Part shown: in pieces, positions 12,936 to 28,777 of the stretch
Layout of the letters: the number at the start of each line of letters is the position of its first letter
Position numbering within the stretch: position 1 is the first letter of the stretch
Source: Lobosporangium transversale
Taxonomy: Eukaryota > Mortierellomycota > Mortierellomycetes > Mortierellales > Mortierellaceae
Length of the DNA: 64,000 bases
Reading direction: 5' to 3'
NCBI RefSeq assembly: GCF_002105155.1
Contig: NW_019029006.1
Span: forward strand, 186,001-250,000
Translations under genes and position numbers: made by a program
Notes under the pieces: generated by a model
Seen by the model: only the letters and a program-made list of their open reading frames with translations
Databases searched by the model: none
What the model was told of the DNA's origin: nothing

Positions 12936-14105
12936 CAGTGTCACAGTTGCTCCGGTCGTGATTGCAACTATAGTTTATAGTTTTTATAGGAAGAAAAGGA
13001 GAAGCAAAAAGAGCCTAATTAGTCACTAGACTATGGTGGGTCCGTTCAATCATCCAACCAATAACGGCGAAAAACAAATCCTTTGTCCATACCATTGCCA
13101 ACGAACTTGATGTTCCTCAACTCGACTATAGCTGCATCCAAAACTTCGAGGTAACTAAAGTATGCTCCCTATATCAGCGAGTAGCATATCCATGAAGATG
13201 AAGAGCAATTGGTCAATAGTAAGTAAGCGTGGACATTTAAAAAAATTAACGGACTAAACTCAAAAGCGAAAAACTAAAGAAAACAGGGGGAAGATAATAG
13301 TCATGGTTGAAACATAAAATGCAAGTACAGAAACCCAAAACTTTAAAACCAAAAACCAAAAACCAAATCTCTTTCTTTCTCTCTCTCTCTCCACATCAAT
13401 GTGCATGTAGAAAGCTTTGGGCTCGTGCCCTCCTGTATTTCTAAGTACACAAACTCACACATTCACACATTGCTTATCTCTATCGTGCTTTCTTTTTTTT
13501 TTTATTGATGTGATATTCCTTTTTTTCCTCACCTTGATATTCTTAGCGGCGAGTGTGTCTGCTGACTTGGTTCGCAACCGCTGGAGCTCATCCATCTTTT
13601 ATTTTTCTTGTAAGAATAGGATAATAGAGCAACCAGACAGCCTTTGAGCAAGTGAAAGCGAAGAATAATTTCTGTTTCTGTCTTTTTTTGGAGTGGATTA
13701 GATCTTCAGTCGTGACAAGGTCGAATTTAAAACGGGGGCAAAGATGAAAGGGATAGAAATAAAGAGTGAGAGCGGGGTAAGAATGAGAGCGGGGGCGAGA
13801 GTAAGAGCGGGGTAAAAGTGAGAAAAGTAAGAGAAGAACAAGAGCAAGGGAGTGAGGACAGTGAGGTAGACGTAAAGAGGGATTAGGATTAAGTCAAGGT
13901 TAATGTCAAGGTCGAGGTCAGAAACGAAAGGCGACGAGCGAGTCGAATGGAATGGGTAGAATTAAATCGAGAGGGGGTATTTTCGTGAACAGAGGGGTCG
14001 TTGTTGAAGGTGCTGAAAAGCAATTGATGGTCGTATACGGTTGTAAATAACGGAGAATTGTGTATAGGTGTATGGTAAGGGATATCGAAGTGTCGAAAGA
14101 GAATT

Positions 14106-14137
<32 letters not shown>

Positions 14138-16617
14138 TAGGGATAGGGATAGGGACAGAGAAGGAATAGTGATTGGTATTAAGACAGGAATAGAAAAGAG
14201 TCAAAGATAATGAGAATGACGATCGTATAGAATAATAATGAATCAATGAATGTGAATGAATGTAATGGACAGATGGATTCGATGACAAAACTGAATCAAG
14301 GAACAAAAAAAAAAAAAAAAAGAGAGAGAGAGAGGAGAAAAGGAGAAAGAAAGGAAAGAAATAAAGATTCAGAAAAAAGGGACAGTCGCTTTGCCCATGG
14401 CTACATGCATGGTGCATGATATGGCCGAGAACAACCCATCTGGTCATGGTCATGGTCATGGATCGCGATCTTGCTTATAGTTCTTGTAGTGAAATGGCTG
14501 TTGTGACTAATGATATAAATATATCAATTCTCTCAAAATACACTCGCTCTCTTGCTCACTCTTCTTATTATATTTCTCACTCTCCTACTACCTCACTCTC
14601 ATACTCTCACTCTCTCCTCTCATTCTCTCCTCTCACTCTCTATTTCTATATTTTCTATTTCTCTCACTTCCCTTCCTGACTTAGTCTCCGTTTAGTGAAT
14701 TGATGCGTGCATATTTGTTCCTGTCAATTTCAAACGCAGCACCGCTCCAGCCAAGTAAGTAAAAAAAACTGTTAGAACAACAAAAAAACTATTGTGTAAT
14801 GCCAATGGATGCATGCAACCTACACGCACGCACAGGACCAAGATTGAGTTAAACGACGTGCATGGGGCACACCTATTTCTTTTGTTTATGTTCATGAAAA
14901 CAAAGAACGCATATTTGTACACCTGTGTAATGTCGGCGGGAATAATTTATCTTTGACTCCCGGCAAGAACGATGCCACATGGTTGAAAATATAAAAAAAA
15001 AAAAAAAAAAAAACAAAAGGAGTCAAGTCAATCTATTTCTTCCCCACCCCTCTCCTTCATCCTCCTCCTTTACTTCCTTTATCGCTCCTTTTATCGCGTT
15101 TTGACTCATACACATCCCTCTATCCTTGATGCTCTATTGATCATAATTCGAAGCAATTTCTAAAACTAAATATTTTTGACCCTTCTCTCCCTCTCTCCAT
15201 TTTTACGCGTACAAGGATGTCGACAAGATCACCAAGGTAATAAAGTAAAAAAAAAAAAAAAAGAAGAAGCACATGTCCATTCTTTCGTCCATTTTTCTTG
15301 TCATGCTGACAAAAGACAGGGGTAAAAAAAAAAAAAAAAAAAAAAAAGGCGCGTAACTTGGTGGGTTCGTGCATTGCCAAATAACAGGCATTACGGACTT
15401 TTCCCCCTTCCTTTCCCCCTTGATAGATGTCGTCTTGAAGAAAGGAAATGAAATTATTTCATCTTGCTCTTTCCCAACGGTTTGTCTTATGATGTGTAGG
15501 GAATCGTTCCTCTTTTTCTGCCTTACTTTCTATTTTTTCTGTTCCTTCTCAGGGCAATCAAAGGAGTGAGAGGGGCCAAAATGAAATGAATTAATTGCTA
15601 AATCACGATTTTCAATGACTGTAATGATGAAACAAATTTGATCAGCCAAAGCAAAGTTCAGTTAATATAAAATGATAAATGAACAATTGATTCCTAAATG
15701 TAGTAGTTTGGAGGTAGATAAAATTGGGAGTATAATTATATATATAAATATTAATATTTGCTCCCTTACAGTTGCCCCATGCTTTGTTGCTTTTCTACTA
15801 CTTTGCTTTGCTTTGCTGTTGCTGCTGCTCTTGTCTTTAAACCTGCATATGTATTTTCAATAAATCTGTATTTTGTCCCGATCTTTCATTGTCTATTGTC
15901 TGTGGTCATTGGTCCATCCCGTCCATCGGGTCAGAACCTTTTCATTCATACTCCAATGCGCGGTAAAAAAAAAAAAAAAAAAAAATGCTCTCCCGTCCCG
16001 TTATAATTTCCCTCCATAAAAAACAGAGCTCTGTTATAAAAATATACATGAGTACGAATGCTCATCAACTTATTTTTTATTTTTTATTCCGCGCCATGTG
16101 GCCCTTTGCTTGTTTATTGTTAATGAGTCGTCAATCCGTCTTTTCGTTTCAATGAAATGCAGAGCAGAGAATACATATTTTTATACGTAGATGTATACAA
16201 CCCTTTTTAGAACCGATCCAAGCTGAGCAATCCATGTTATAGAGTCTTTCTTAATCCTCCACCAAAAAAAAAAAAAAAAAAAAAAAAAACAGAAATAGAC
16301 ATTGTGCAAATGCAACGAATGACAAGACCTCTCCCTTGCAGAAGTCACCATTTGAGATCGGCGTTAGTTTCCGGGAGCCATTTAATACATCCACTTCCTC
16401 TTTTTATTTTTTTCAACGCCCTTATGACCCCTATGACACATTAATGAAAGCGTCATGCATACCACATGATGGCTCTCCATGCTCCATAAAAAAACAGGCG
16501 CCAAATTTGAAAAGATGGTGTAAAAATACAAATGGATCATATATATTTTTTCTTTTACGTTATACTTGAAATTACTCACAGCATCCATCTCATCTTTACG
16601 TTTATGGTTCTACTGCG

Positions 16618-16651
<34 letters not shown>

Positions 16652-16886
16652 TTTCTTAAGCGGCTTTTAGGCGACCATGTTATTAAAATTACAATAAAAT
16701 ACTACATATATACTATCTTGAACACCCTTGAGGTCTCCAAGTCCTTTCTGACAAAACAATGACAGATCAGATACAAAGAAAGAATATATATATATAAAGC
16801 CTAATTTTTTTTATTTTTTTATCCTTACTATTGTTGAAAGAATAACACGAGCGTCAATCATTAAGAAAGACAAGTTTTCCTTTTTT
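12936..16886. other. Long gene-poor spacer with purine-rich repeats
   Basis: About 3.95 kb between the Ras-GEF start and the deaminase stop. It contains G-rich purine repeats (GAGCGGGG variants, 13760-13815), a hexanucleotide array (14107-14158), a CT-rich block (14540-14690) and poly-A runs near 14991, 15247, 15323, 15964 and 16264. Short open frames such as 13962-14459 are low complexity. I see no gene; part of it is presumably the Ras-GEF promoter. Confidence 0.5.
14107..14158. repeat. Hexanucleotide tandem repeat (ACAGGG)n/(ATAGGG)n
   Basis: Consecutive GGGACA units turn into three GGGATA units and back to GGGACA. It is a short minisatellite; the GATAGGG variant only loosely resembles telomeric TTAGGG. 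Confidence 0.85.
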
Positions 16887-18655
16887 TTATACGCCTTCTG
16901 TAGGTTTACTAGGGAGGTCCTCAGGGCCGAACGCATAGGGCAATAAATCTGCGAGCACAGCACGCTTGTATGTCCTATCATCGTTGACAAAGAAGATTTC
17001 AAGGTTCTTGCCGAATTCATTCATGAATTGTCTAAGCATGTTTGTAAAAAGGAAAAGCAATTAATTTAATCATCCAACTCTATTTCTTTTTTGGTTCTGT
17101 CTTTGAGCAAAGTTACCCGTTGGGGCGCGGTAATTAATAGTGCACTGTAAATGTGTGAAGGCATTTCTACCGTTAGAACTGAAGTACTCTTTCCATCATA
17201 CCTGCAGATGCCGCATGGAGTAATATAGTGGTTATAGTCACTAAATTAATACAAGAAAGAATAGCCGATTTGTTAAATACATTGAAGAATGTCCAAAAAG
17301 AGACACGCCGCGTGGCTTTTTTGTGAACAAGTTTTTAGCACACGCCGAACACAGAACACAGAGAGTGACAAAACAGAACATTGACTTTGGGATATCTTTC
17401 GAGTGTGCGATTATAACGTGTGAATACTTACGAGGAAACAGCAATAGCCACGAATCGCAAATGACCCTCACTCTATATGAGATCATCAAATATATATATG
17501 TATATTGTAGAAATCCATGATAATGGTCAATTTTACTTTCTTCATGATGCTTCAATACAGGACATGAAAAATGAACAAGTGACTGGTATGTGAACGTGAT
17601 TTGAGTTGTTTGTCGTGTCCCGTCCCTGGTGAAGATGCGATTAAGCGACTAATGTTGATTTGGTAAAAGGCGCGTCCCAAACCTGATCGAAAGTTAAGCC
17701 TCAAAAAAAAAAAATCATCGTTTACAAAAACTTACAACTGCCTTCACAAAAGCGGTTCGTTCGGCGCAAATGGCTCCTCCTAAGCACCGCGTTGATGAAT
17801 CGAATCCCAATGCGCAGTTACCCGGTATGGCATAGCAACAAAAAGTAGGTAACACCAATAATTTTTATGTGCATGTTTTGTGCGTGAGAAGAGACATTAA
17901 ATTGTAATAATCGGTTGTACATCAATGTCAGTCTATTATCTTCTCATTATTTTGGCTCTTTTTTTTTCTGAAAAGATATGCAACAGCCTTCCTATGATGG
18001 CCCCAGTTTGATCACTTACCATATGAAGCGTTCTCGACGTTGCAGCCTTTTGAAACAAAATAAAGAGTAAAAAAAAAAATTAGTTAATAAGAGACCATAG
18101 TCATGCTCACTAAGAACATTTTGAAGATCGGCTTGGCAACACAATGAAATTTTCTTTTATTTCCTTCTTTCTTTTTACCTTTAAAAACTTGTCCATCTAC
18201 TGTGCGCAAAGCGGCACCTATACGAAATTTAGAGTATGGGGAGTACGAGTGATTTCTAGCTACAAATATGTGAGAATTATATATGCATGAAAGCGTGAAT
18301 ACGTAGACAAAACATGTTTGAAAGAACCAAAAAAACGTAGAGAAGTATAAGATGTCCAATGGGAATGAGTTGAGTGGAACAAGAAAATGAAAGAAATGTT
18401 AGGATCTTCATACCCCGACAACATGCCACTTTATGCCACTTTTTGCAAATAGGCCATTGTCCACTTGGACTGGGGTGCAAGGCAGTTGTGAGAAAATGCC
18501 ATCTGATACGATTAAAAAAAAATCATAACAAATAAACCATGTCCATGAATAACTAACTATTTCTTTACTACTTCTGCTTGGTTTAATATTTTTTCCTCAC
18601 CTTCGAGGGACTGAGTAATGAGGTCCTCGATTTGGTCATTTGTAAGAACAGACAT
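16887..18655 (-). CDS. CDD1: Cytidine deaminase, homotetrameric zinc enzyme
   Basis: Seven exons on the minus strand: 18601-18655, 18179-18259, 18020-18046, 17736-17779, 17432-17472, 17202-17240 and 16887-17031. Total is 432 nt, 143 residues, the normal size of the short CDA family. The chain shows SYSPYSKFRIGAAL (residues 23-36), GCNVENASYG (46-55), the zinc/proton-shuttle motif ICAERTA (C59, E61) and PCGICRQ (C92, C95). These three cysteines bind zinc and E61 is catalytic. The enzyme converts cytidine and deoxycytidine to uridine and deoxyuridine in pyrimidine salvage. Exon 3 is only 27 nt and the first intron is long (341 nt). Intronic open sequence at 18390-18510 was considered as an exon, but direct joining gives the family consensus ...LEARNHSYSPYS. 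Confidence 0.93.
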
Positions 18656-21600
18656 GGTGCGAATCCTAAATGTAACTAATCAAGAAATTGATGAATGAAA
18701 AAGCAAAAATAGGGGAAAGTAGACAAACGATACACAGTGGACAGGGAAGTGAAGAAGAATGAGAGTGAAGTCAAAAGAAAGAAAGAAAAAAAAAAAAAAA
18801 AAAAAAAAAAATCTTCTGGTTGTTGGTCTGTCCCTTTTTTTATATTTTTTTGTGAAGAACATGATGTGGGATTGGTATATTTATGTGTAGATGGAGACTA
18901 ATTGGATGCATACCATGCAGTTTTGCAAACGAGTCAAGACAAAAACCGTATCTTTTTGGCTTCAATCGATCGATTTCTCAACTCTGCAATGGTGTCCGTT
19001 GTGCATACAGTACAATAGTGGAATAGCATGCCATGACAATAAACGGCGTCTTCGTTCAACAAAGCTCTTGTCACATTTTATCTTTATTGGTTAAACTGCC
19101 ACTGTGGACAACAGTCGATGCAGAGCGTTGATACAAATATACAATAGCATGCCGTATTGCAGCAGTTCACCCATTCTCCTTTCTCAGTGCGTATTGCATA
19201 GAAAGCCTTGGAGAGCGAACATTCAAAAAATATATCGCCGACTTCTTCATTGGAACAATTATCTGCACACCGGGGTCTATTTCCCGTCAAACCCACCGGT
19301 AAAAGAAGAAAGCCGATCTCCTTTACTTGATCATTAATATTGATGAATACCCACTTATTGGAAAAATAAAAGAAAAAAAGTGAAGAGCGAAGAGTAGAAA
19401 AACCTTGACTTAATTTATCACGCTATTGCACATAAACTGTTTCGGATGACTCTTTCACATCACTATTTACAGTAAGGAAAACAGAAAAAGACATCCAAAG
19501 TTTTCCGATGTCGCCCTGCTGTACACAGCCGATGCGCCGAGGCGTTGTCCAAAAGTCCTATTTTGCAGTGCCCTTCTGGCCCAAACAAAAACAAATCGAC
19601 TACTAAAAGAGAAAATATCTATTTCTTCCTGCGTAACCAAGCGTCTCTTAGGTTCTCGAACGTTCAGATCCATAATCGTAGTGAGTTTTACTTTGTATCC
19701 TTTTCGTTTTTGATCATTTTCGCGTATATATTATTGATTTAATGGCTGACTCACTAAAAACAAGTTCGAGGATCATGCATGAGCAATGAATGGAGTGTTC
19801 TTGGTTAGGGGACGATTGGCTGAATATTTTACAAGCGAAGTTATATGTGTTTGGGTCTGGTCTGGACTCGGTACTTTGAACTCCTTCGTCTGTTTTCGAA
19901 AAATGGATTGAAGAGGTTTGATTAAAGCAGACAGTTTGTCATGCTTCCTTATCCGATAGCCGGTTAAAAGCTTCGCACTGTGATTGTTCCCAGTCAGGGA
20001 CACGAATTTCCGCACCATACCAAGTCGGCCACAATTTTGTCAGATTTAACGATATCCGTAATGCTGTGGGAGTGACTGATGGCACCAAAAATGCTAAACA
20101 GACTTACGCGCTCCATTTAGTACCGCACAATGATGGACGCGTGCCAAAATTCCAGCACATGCAATCAGTGAGAGACGCGTAGAATGACTCCAATGGAAGT
20201 TGAGCGCTACCAAATAAAAACCCTATCATACCCAGGACCTTCTGTCTTCCACTTCTTCTTCATCCTCCATTTTCCTTGGCCATCTCTCCTACGCTCTCCT
20301 CAGCTTATTGTATCCTAACAGAGCCAAACCTTTTTGGACTCAATTCTTTTTCTGTTCCTTCGCTCTTTGGTAAAAAATTGCAAACTGCATACAGTGAGTG
20401 AGCGCTGCTCCGTTCGTCAAAGCCCACAAGGCATAACAACAATAAATGGCTTCCCGTCAATGCCCTTGACCATGGACTGTGCTTTGACAATGGACCTTAC
20501 TGATTTTACAAGACACTGTCTGATCGGGAGTCGTTGTAGAGCAATATTGGTATGTGCATTGCCTTCGTATCTCCTGCAGTAGCTTGCCTTTCCGCGCTCG
20601 AGACATTGCCGCAGCTGCTAGGCTCTATTTCAAACGAGTACAAACCTCTGGTAACACTCAGGATTGACAACAAGAGGCAAAGTTAACAGTAATTGCGAAG
20701 TTGTGACCACTCCTTTTTCCAGTTGTAATTAATGTCTCCTGACATGACTATGGATCTGGTTGTCTGCCAATGAATTATTGAAGACCGGAATATTCCTTGT
20801 TTTAGGCAACTGCGCCGCCTAAAACAGATCTGAGCTGGTGTGAACCAATTGAGTTTTTTTTTTTTTAAAAAAAAAAAAACCAAGATAGGAAGATGACATT
20901 TTTTATGAGTTATATATAGGATGTGAGAAGTGAAGGCGTAGATAATACATTCCGGCTCCTCCTCTTGACCATCAGAGAGAAACAAGAATAGAGTTACAGT
21001 TTTATGCTTTATTGACCATTAATGATAGTTGGCATTGAGCATTTAACAAAAAAAAAAAAAAAAAGAAAAAAAAAAGAAAGGCTCCTACTTAAAGGAAAAT
21101 GAGCGCTTCTTTTTTGTTGGCAACGATAAAAAAAACTTGTCGAGCTGGGTTGTCTCCATATCCTCTTGAGTATTCGCCATGAAAGATGATTGGCATTGAG
21201 CCATATCCATATTCGTACTCAATGTTTTCTTGGTTTGGTAATCTTCTTTTTTTTTTTTTTTTTTTTTTTAGATTTTTTTTGGTACCTTTGATTAATAAGT
21301 AGAGCCAAGGAAGAAGAGATGGTTAAAAAGATTGAAGGTAGTTACGAAGGGTGAGATATTTGTTGATGAGAGACCTGATTACAATGAGAACTTGTTACTA
21401 AACATTTCTGTTACGCGAGTAGACTTTGGTGCGACAGCACGTAGATAATCGAATAAAAGATTGCTGGGCATGGGGAGTTATAATCCATCAGTCTCAACAA
21501 CCGTTATGATCACTACGGTAATAGAGCCCACAAATATGGGTGACTGTATATAATTAGAGGGGGATACATGCTACATGTATATGAAATGTATTAGATAAAG

Positions 21601-22098
21601 GTATCGTTTTGAAGTTGGGATCGCAAGATCGTGAGGAAGAAAGACACCAATGCTTTTTTTTTTTTTTTTTTTTTTTGCTGTGTTAGTAACGAATATTTGA
21701 GCAAGTTAGCTGTTATCATAAGGAGCAAAAAAAAAATAATCCATGGTGTAAATTACTGCATATCTCTCTGCATGGATGGCCTGTGAATGCATCTGAGCAT
21801 ATTAAATCATTCACAACACCATTCAAGTGTTACCGAGTCCCACTAATCAACTCGCTCGCTTCTGCCTTGGAAGGTTTTATTTTCTTTGTTGCGTCTGTGT
21901 GCTTGTTTTCTTTTTTTTCTTCTCTTTTTTTTTTTTGTGCCTCGTGCTTGTTTTCTTATCTCTTTCACTCTTCTTATTTGTCCTTTTTCTTCCTCATCGT
22001 CCATCCCCTGTCTCACTCACCCTCCCCTCATCCACTTTCTCTTTGATCAATCTCGTCTTCATTTGCTCTCTTTTCCGCATTTCATTTACTCCATTCAG
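18656..22098. other. Divergent spacer between CDA and BEM1
   Basis: About 3.4 kb carrying both promoters. Poly-A/T runs sit near 18786, 20855, 21048, 21247 and 21655. The last 200 bp before the BEM1 start are strongly pyrimidine-rich. A 68-codon ATG-started frame on the minus strand at 19467-19673 is the best candidate for a small gene, but it has no recognised domain. Nothing else is supported. Confidence 0.45.
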
Positions 22099-24342
22099 AT
22101 GCAAAATCTTAGACGATCTCTCCAGAATAAAAACAGCTCTGGTGGTCTTTCACCCAACCGCGCTCCCGCTGCGCTGGCCCCGCCACGCAAGGTTATCAAA
22201 GCCCTTTACGATTATAATTCCTTGCAGAGCGAGGAACTCTCCTTTACCAAAGGCGACTTTTTCCACGTCGTTGGTAATGAGGACGACGAAGATTGGTACG
22301 AAGCCTGCAATCCTGTCACTGGTGCCCGTGGCTATGTTCCTGTCACCTACTTTCAGATCTTAGAGAAAAGCCAGCGCAATAGCAACCATAGCGAGGAGAA
22401 TGGCAATGATTTTGGGTCGCATACAGATTCTTCACAGGGACAAATCTATCAGCAACCACAGCAACAACAGCAACAGCAACAACAACAGCGGCAACAACAA
22501 CCGCAACAATCAACTACCCCGACGCAGAAGTCAAAATTTCAGCCCTTATATGGTATTGTCCTCTATGACTTTAATGCTGAGAGACATGATGAGCTGGATG
22601 CCAAAGTTGGTGATGCCATTTTGGTCATAGCTAAATCGAACGAAGAGTGGTATGTTGCCAAGCATATTGGAAGGCTTGGAGGTCCTGGATTGATCCCTGT
22701 GAATTTTGTCGAGATCAGAGATATGGCTACTGGGAAACGTATTGATGTGCAGGAGATGCTTCGCCAGACAGGAACAGCCATTCCTCGCATCGAAGAATGG
22801 AAAAAGCAAGCTTTAGAATATAAAGCAAATAGCATCCCTCTTGGTAAGCTCGAAGCGGGCGAAGCTCAGCAACAACAACAGCAGCAACAACATCATCAGC
22901 ATCAATCATATCATCAACAGGGTGTAAACCCACAACAATTTATGCAACAGCATCAATCAAATCAGAATACAGGACCAACCCTCCAACAACTCAAAAACAA
23001 AATGTCGCGAGGAGATCTCAAATCCCAACAGAGAGAGCCTAATCTTCGTGGACATGCCTCTCAGGACTTTGATTCTGCTAGACGTATGGTAAAGTGATCG
23101 CTCCTGAATGCTCTCGTATATTTTTTATTATTATGCTATGCATCTTGTCCGGTCCTTGCTATATTATTAGCCACTATTTGGGGTGCTCATTATAGGCTTT
23201 TGAGCCATCTACTGTGATGACAAACATAATGTGTTTAGTTTAAGCAAGCAGAGATCTTTATTTTTCCTTTTTGCCCACAGACCCCACAATTCGGAACTTT
23301 TTTTCTCTGCTATTTTAATATTTATTACCAATGATGCGAATGTAATGTCAATAGTGCTAGTGCTAATACTCTCATGTTAAATTTACAATAGACGAATCGT
23401 GATGAAGGAAACGGAATGAATACAGGAACAGCATCAAGTAAAGGAAATAGCGATTCATATGACAATCACGATTTGGATGTGCCGCGACTTTTGTTTGCGT
23501 CTGTAGAGTCATACTTTCAAGAGGATGATCAATACTGGTTCACCGTCAAGGTTGAGTTATCCAATGGAATGACGCGGACATTGTATCGATTGTACGAAGA
23601 TTTTTACGAGTTTCATATTGCGTTACTCGAAGAGTTCCCTGTAGAGTCTGGCAAAGTGGGCGACCAACCTCGGATCCTACCTTTTATGCCTGTTCCGCTT
23701 CAAGTTGTCACAGATACTATCACGGCAACCCGTCGGGCAGACCTGGATGAATATGTTAAGGATTTGTGTGACTTGCCCTTGAGGATCACACAACATCCTC
23801 TTGTAGAGCGGCTATTTGCGCTAAAAGAAGGAGATATCGAGATACCAACAAATGGAACTGCAGGTAATGGCAGAACCTCACCATCTATCGGACGTTCAAC
23901 GCCTTCCAGTAATATGTTCCATTCAGCCAATCCAGCAGATCGACGCCTGTCGCCTTCGGCAGGACCTCGAGCTGTATTTGCATCCAAGTCACAGCAAGGC
24001 TCTGGAAGCTACCGCGGCTACCCAGATGACTCAGTATCTACCTCTACTTCACCTAGCCTGCGCTCTCAGTCATCATTTGCGGGGGCACCGCCATTGAACG
24101 GTAGTTCTGAGGAGATGATTAAACTCAAGATCTCGTTCCAGGAAGACATTATGGCAATGAGGATACCTGTTTCCATCACTTTCCGCGCGCTTCAGCAAAA
24201 GGTTTTTGAACGCATTGATACCGACAACCGTGAGCTAAGTTACCGCGACGAGCGCGGAGATTTTGCAAGGCTCCAGAATGATAGCGATGTTCGAGATGCT
24301 ATTGATCGTAGTGGAGGAAAGCTCATGATCTATGTGGATTAA
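22099..24342 (+). CDS. BEM1: Bem1-type polarity scaffold (SH3-SH3-PX-PB1)
   Basis: Exons 22099-23088 and 23392-24342 (phase 0 join) encode 646 residues. Domain order is diagnostic. SH3-1 spans about 31-87 (KALYDYNSLQSEELSF). A Gln-rich linker follows, then SH3-2 at about 150-208 (VLYDFNAERHDELDAK). The PX domain spans about 361-478 (YRLYEDFYEFHIALLEEFP, RRADLDEYVKDLC). The C-terminal PB1 domain spans about 573-646, with the acidic OPCA-type YRDERGDFARLQNDSDVRDA. Bem1 holds Cdc42-GTP effectors (PAK kinases) and the exchange factor Cdc24 together at growth sites; its PB1 binds the Cdc24 PB1 and its PX binds phosphoinositides. Length is a little above yeast Bem1 (551) because of poly-Gln stretches. 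The ATG follows a long pyrimidine-rich leader. Confidence 0.95.
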
Positions 24343-24674
24343 GAGTAATTTAGTAACAATATCCCGATCCCCTAATCCATGCATACCTATTTATTTTTGT
24401 TTATCGCAATGTAATACCCATGCGAAAAAAAAAAAAAAAGAAAGAAAGATAGAAGATGCACATCTCGCTGTGTAAGAGCAATAAAAAAAGCTTACATATT
24501 GGCACGTGTTGTGATCAAATTCAGTGGCGTTATTTGCCCTGGTGTTTGTGAAATTTTTTACAAGATCTTCTCGTCCGTCTGCTGGACAGCAAGGTGAAGG
24601 AGAGGTCACACATTTTACAGACATCCTTTCACCATCAGCGTACACTCATTTCTGGATCTCTTCATCGACCAATC
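24343..24674. other. Tandem spacer BEM1 to eIF3m
   Basis: This 332-bp stretch holds the BEM1 3' region and eIF3m promoter, with a poly-A run at 24425-24439. No gene is seen. Confidence 0.5.
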
Positions 24675-27018
<2,344 letters not shown>

Positions 27019-27269
27019 AAACTAAAAAAGATATATTTTTTTTTGTATTGAACCTTTTTCATCATTTATTATGCTATATCTCGTTTTCTTTTTCTTTTGA
27101 TAATAAAAGATGTATCAAGACGAAAACTTTACCAGAAATGCATGCGGAGCAAATTTTCTTTTTATTCCTTTCGAAATAGATCTAAAAGTCTACTTCAGTA
27201 CAAAAGAGCAAGATGATGTTTTATGTTTTTTATTGTCAATCCTGTTCCTTCCCTTTACAGCAGTCTAAT

Positions 27270-27847
27270 TTATTGAATCTGGCCCAAGTAATCTTCCTTT
27301 ATCGTTCCCACAGCATTCTATAATATACAGATATGTTTTAATATAAATGTTAATTGCTGGAGGAAATCAAGCCGACAACAGATCAAAAAATAAACTTCTA
27401 TTTCGTTTTTTGATTGACGGAATAGATGTAAGGAAACTTACGATCTGAGTTGCCTGATACTTCAATCCAACAATTTTGAGTCGCACTTGCCCATTCTTTT
27501 CGATCATCTATGATTGAGTGTATTGAAAGAAGGAGGGGGAGAAGTCATTAGTTGGCTCTAAATGTTGACAATGTCCATAATGGACTTTTTTTTTTTTTTT
27601 TTTTTACCTGGTCATCCCCTCTGTAACAGGGACCATTTGAATCAAACTTGAAATCATTTGGCATTAACTTTTTATAGGCGGTGAGGGAGAGGGAATAGTT
27701 GCAATGATAAAATAAAATAAAATAAATAAAAATTAAAAAATCATTCTAAAAATAAAATAAAATAAAACAAACAACGTAGAAAAAACGTTTATTACCTTTT
27801 GGGCAACAAAGACTTGCAAAGGCCCAACGTCCGCAAAGAACCCAATC

Positions 27848-27879
<32 letters not shown>

Positions 27880-28505
27880 GGGAAGAGTTTCAATGTTGTT
27901 AACGTAAAGCATTTGAAAAATTGAAAGTTGTTTCCAATAGCTTTTTTATAAATAATAACAATGATAGCTATTGTTGTTACTGTTGCTGTTGCTGTTTGAA
28001 AATGTTTGAGATAGTTATCCGAACCTGATTGACACTAGTCACGATCGCGTCCACTACTTCTCCTTTGTAAGGTTTAAAGACAATGGCTTGGTATTGAACC
28101 ACGAACTCTGCAAGGCCTGATCCGGGTAAGACTTTGCCTGGACTGATGTTGGTAACGGTCAAGACACATATAATGAAGCCAACTCTTCCTGAACAAGTCC
28201 CTTCTACATCTCCATGAAGGTTCCGGAGTAGGAACTCCTTCATATGTGGACCAAAGTAAGAAGGATGCAGATTGATTGTATGTGATAAATTCCGCTGTTA
28301 ACAAAAAAAAAAAAAAAACGTGACAGCGACATCGTATTAGATAATGAGAGGTCATCATTCACTTTGCAGTATGTTGGGCAACAAACAAAGTCGAGCTATG
28401 ACGAGGATCCCGTTCTTCATGATACATGAAATGAAATAATAGTCAGCTTATTTTCTTTAATTAATGTATTTGTATTTGTCCACAGGCCTTTACCAGGAAG
28501 AACAT
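27270..28505 (-). CDS. RPB7: RNA polymerase II subunit RPB7
   Basis: Six exons on the minus strand: 28494-28505, 28025-28294, 27796-27846, 27608-27667, 27442-27507 and 27270-27317. Total is 507 nt, 168 residues (yeast 171). Exon 1 is only 12 nt and codes MFFL; the next exon gives RNLSHTINLHPSYFGPHMK. The hallmarks VEGTCSGRVGFIICVL, AIVFKPYKGEVVDAIV and the C-terminal GTIKEDYLGQI are all present. All five introns are phase 0. Rpb7 forms the stalk of Pol II with Rpb4 and contacts nascent RNA through its OB fold. The gene converges on eIF3m with 251 bp between stops. Confidence 0.95.
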
Positions 28506-28777
28506 GGTGGGACCAAGATTTAATTTGTACGAAAATGATGTCCAAAAAAAAAAAAAAAAGCGAAATAGGAAGCAGGAAGCAAGCAAAAAGTTTGGGAGAG
28601 GAGAGTTTTGCGTAGTCCTGGCGTCCTGTCTTCCTTCCTGGGTCTTTTTTTTTTTTTTTTTTTTTAAAGAGAATCACGCAGAATCAAGTACAGTCGATTC
28701 GACTAAGGAATGGTTTAAATATGTAGGGTAATCATGTGATATCACCTGACTATAGTGCAAATTTATTCAAGCTTCAG

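Noticed and set aside
12523-13029. 168-codon plus-strand frame
   Set aside because: Antisense to the first exon of the Ras-GEF.
14107-14158. Interstitial telomere candidate
   Set aside because: Units are GGGACA/GGGATA, not TTAGGG, and the array is short.
13962-14459. 165-codon minus-strand frame
   Set aside because: It is made of the hexanucleotide repeat and purine tracts; low complexity throughout.
18273-18600. Possible extra exon in CDA intron 1 (frame with GIFSQLPCTPVQ)
   Set aside because: The donor phase does not fit the next exon, and direct splicing gives the family consensus.
19467-19673. 68-codon ATG frame on the minus strand
   Set aside because: Composition is plausible but no domain, neighbour or splice evidence supports it; only noted within the spacer.
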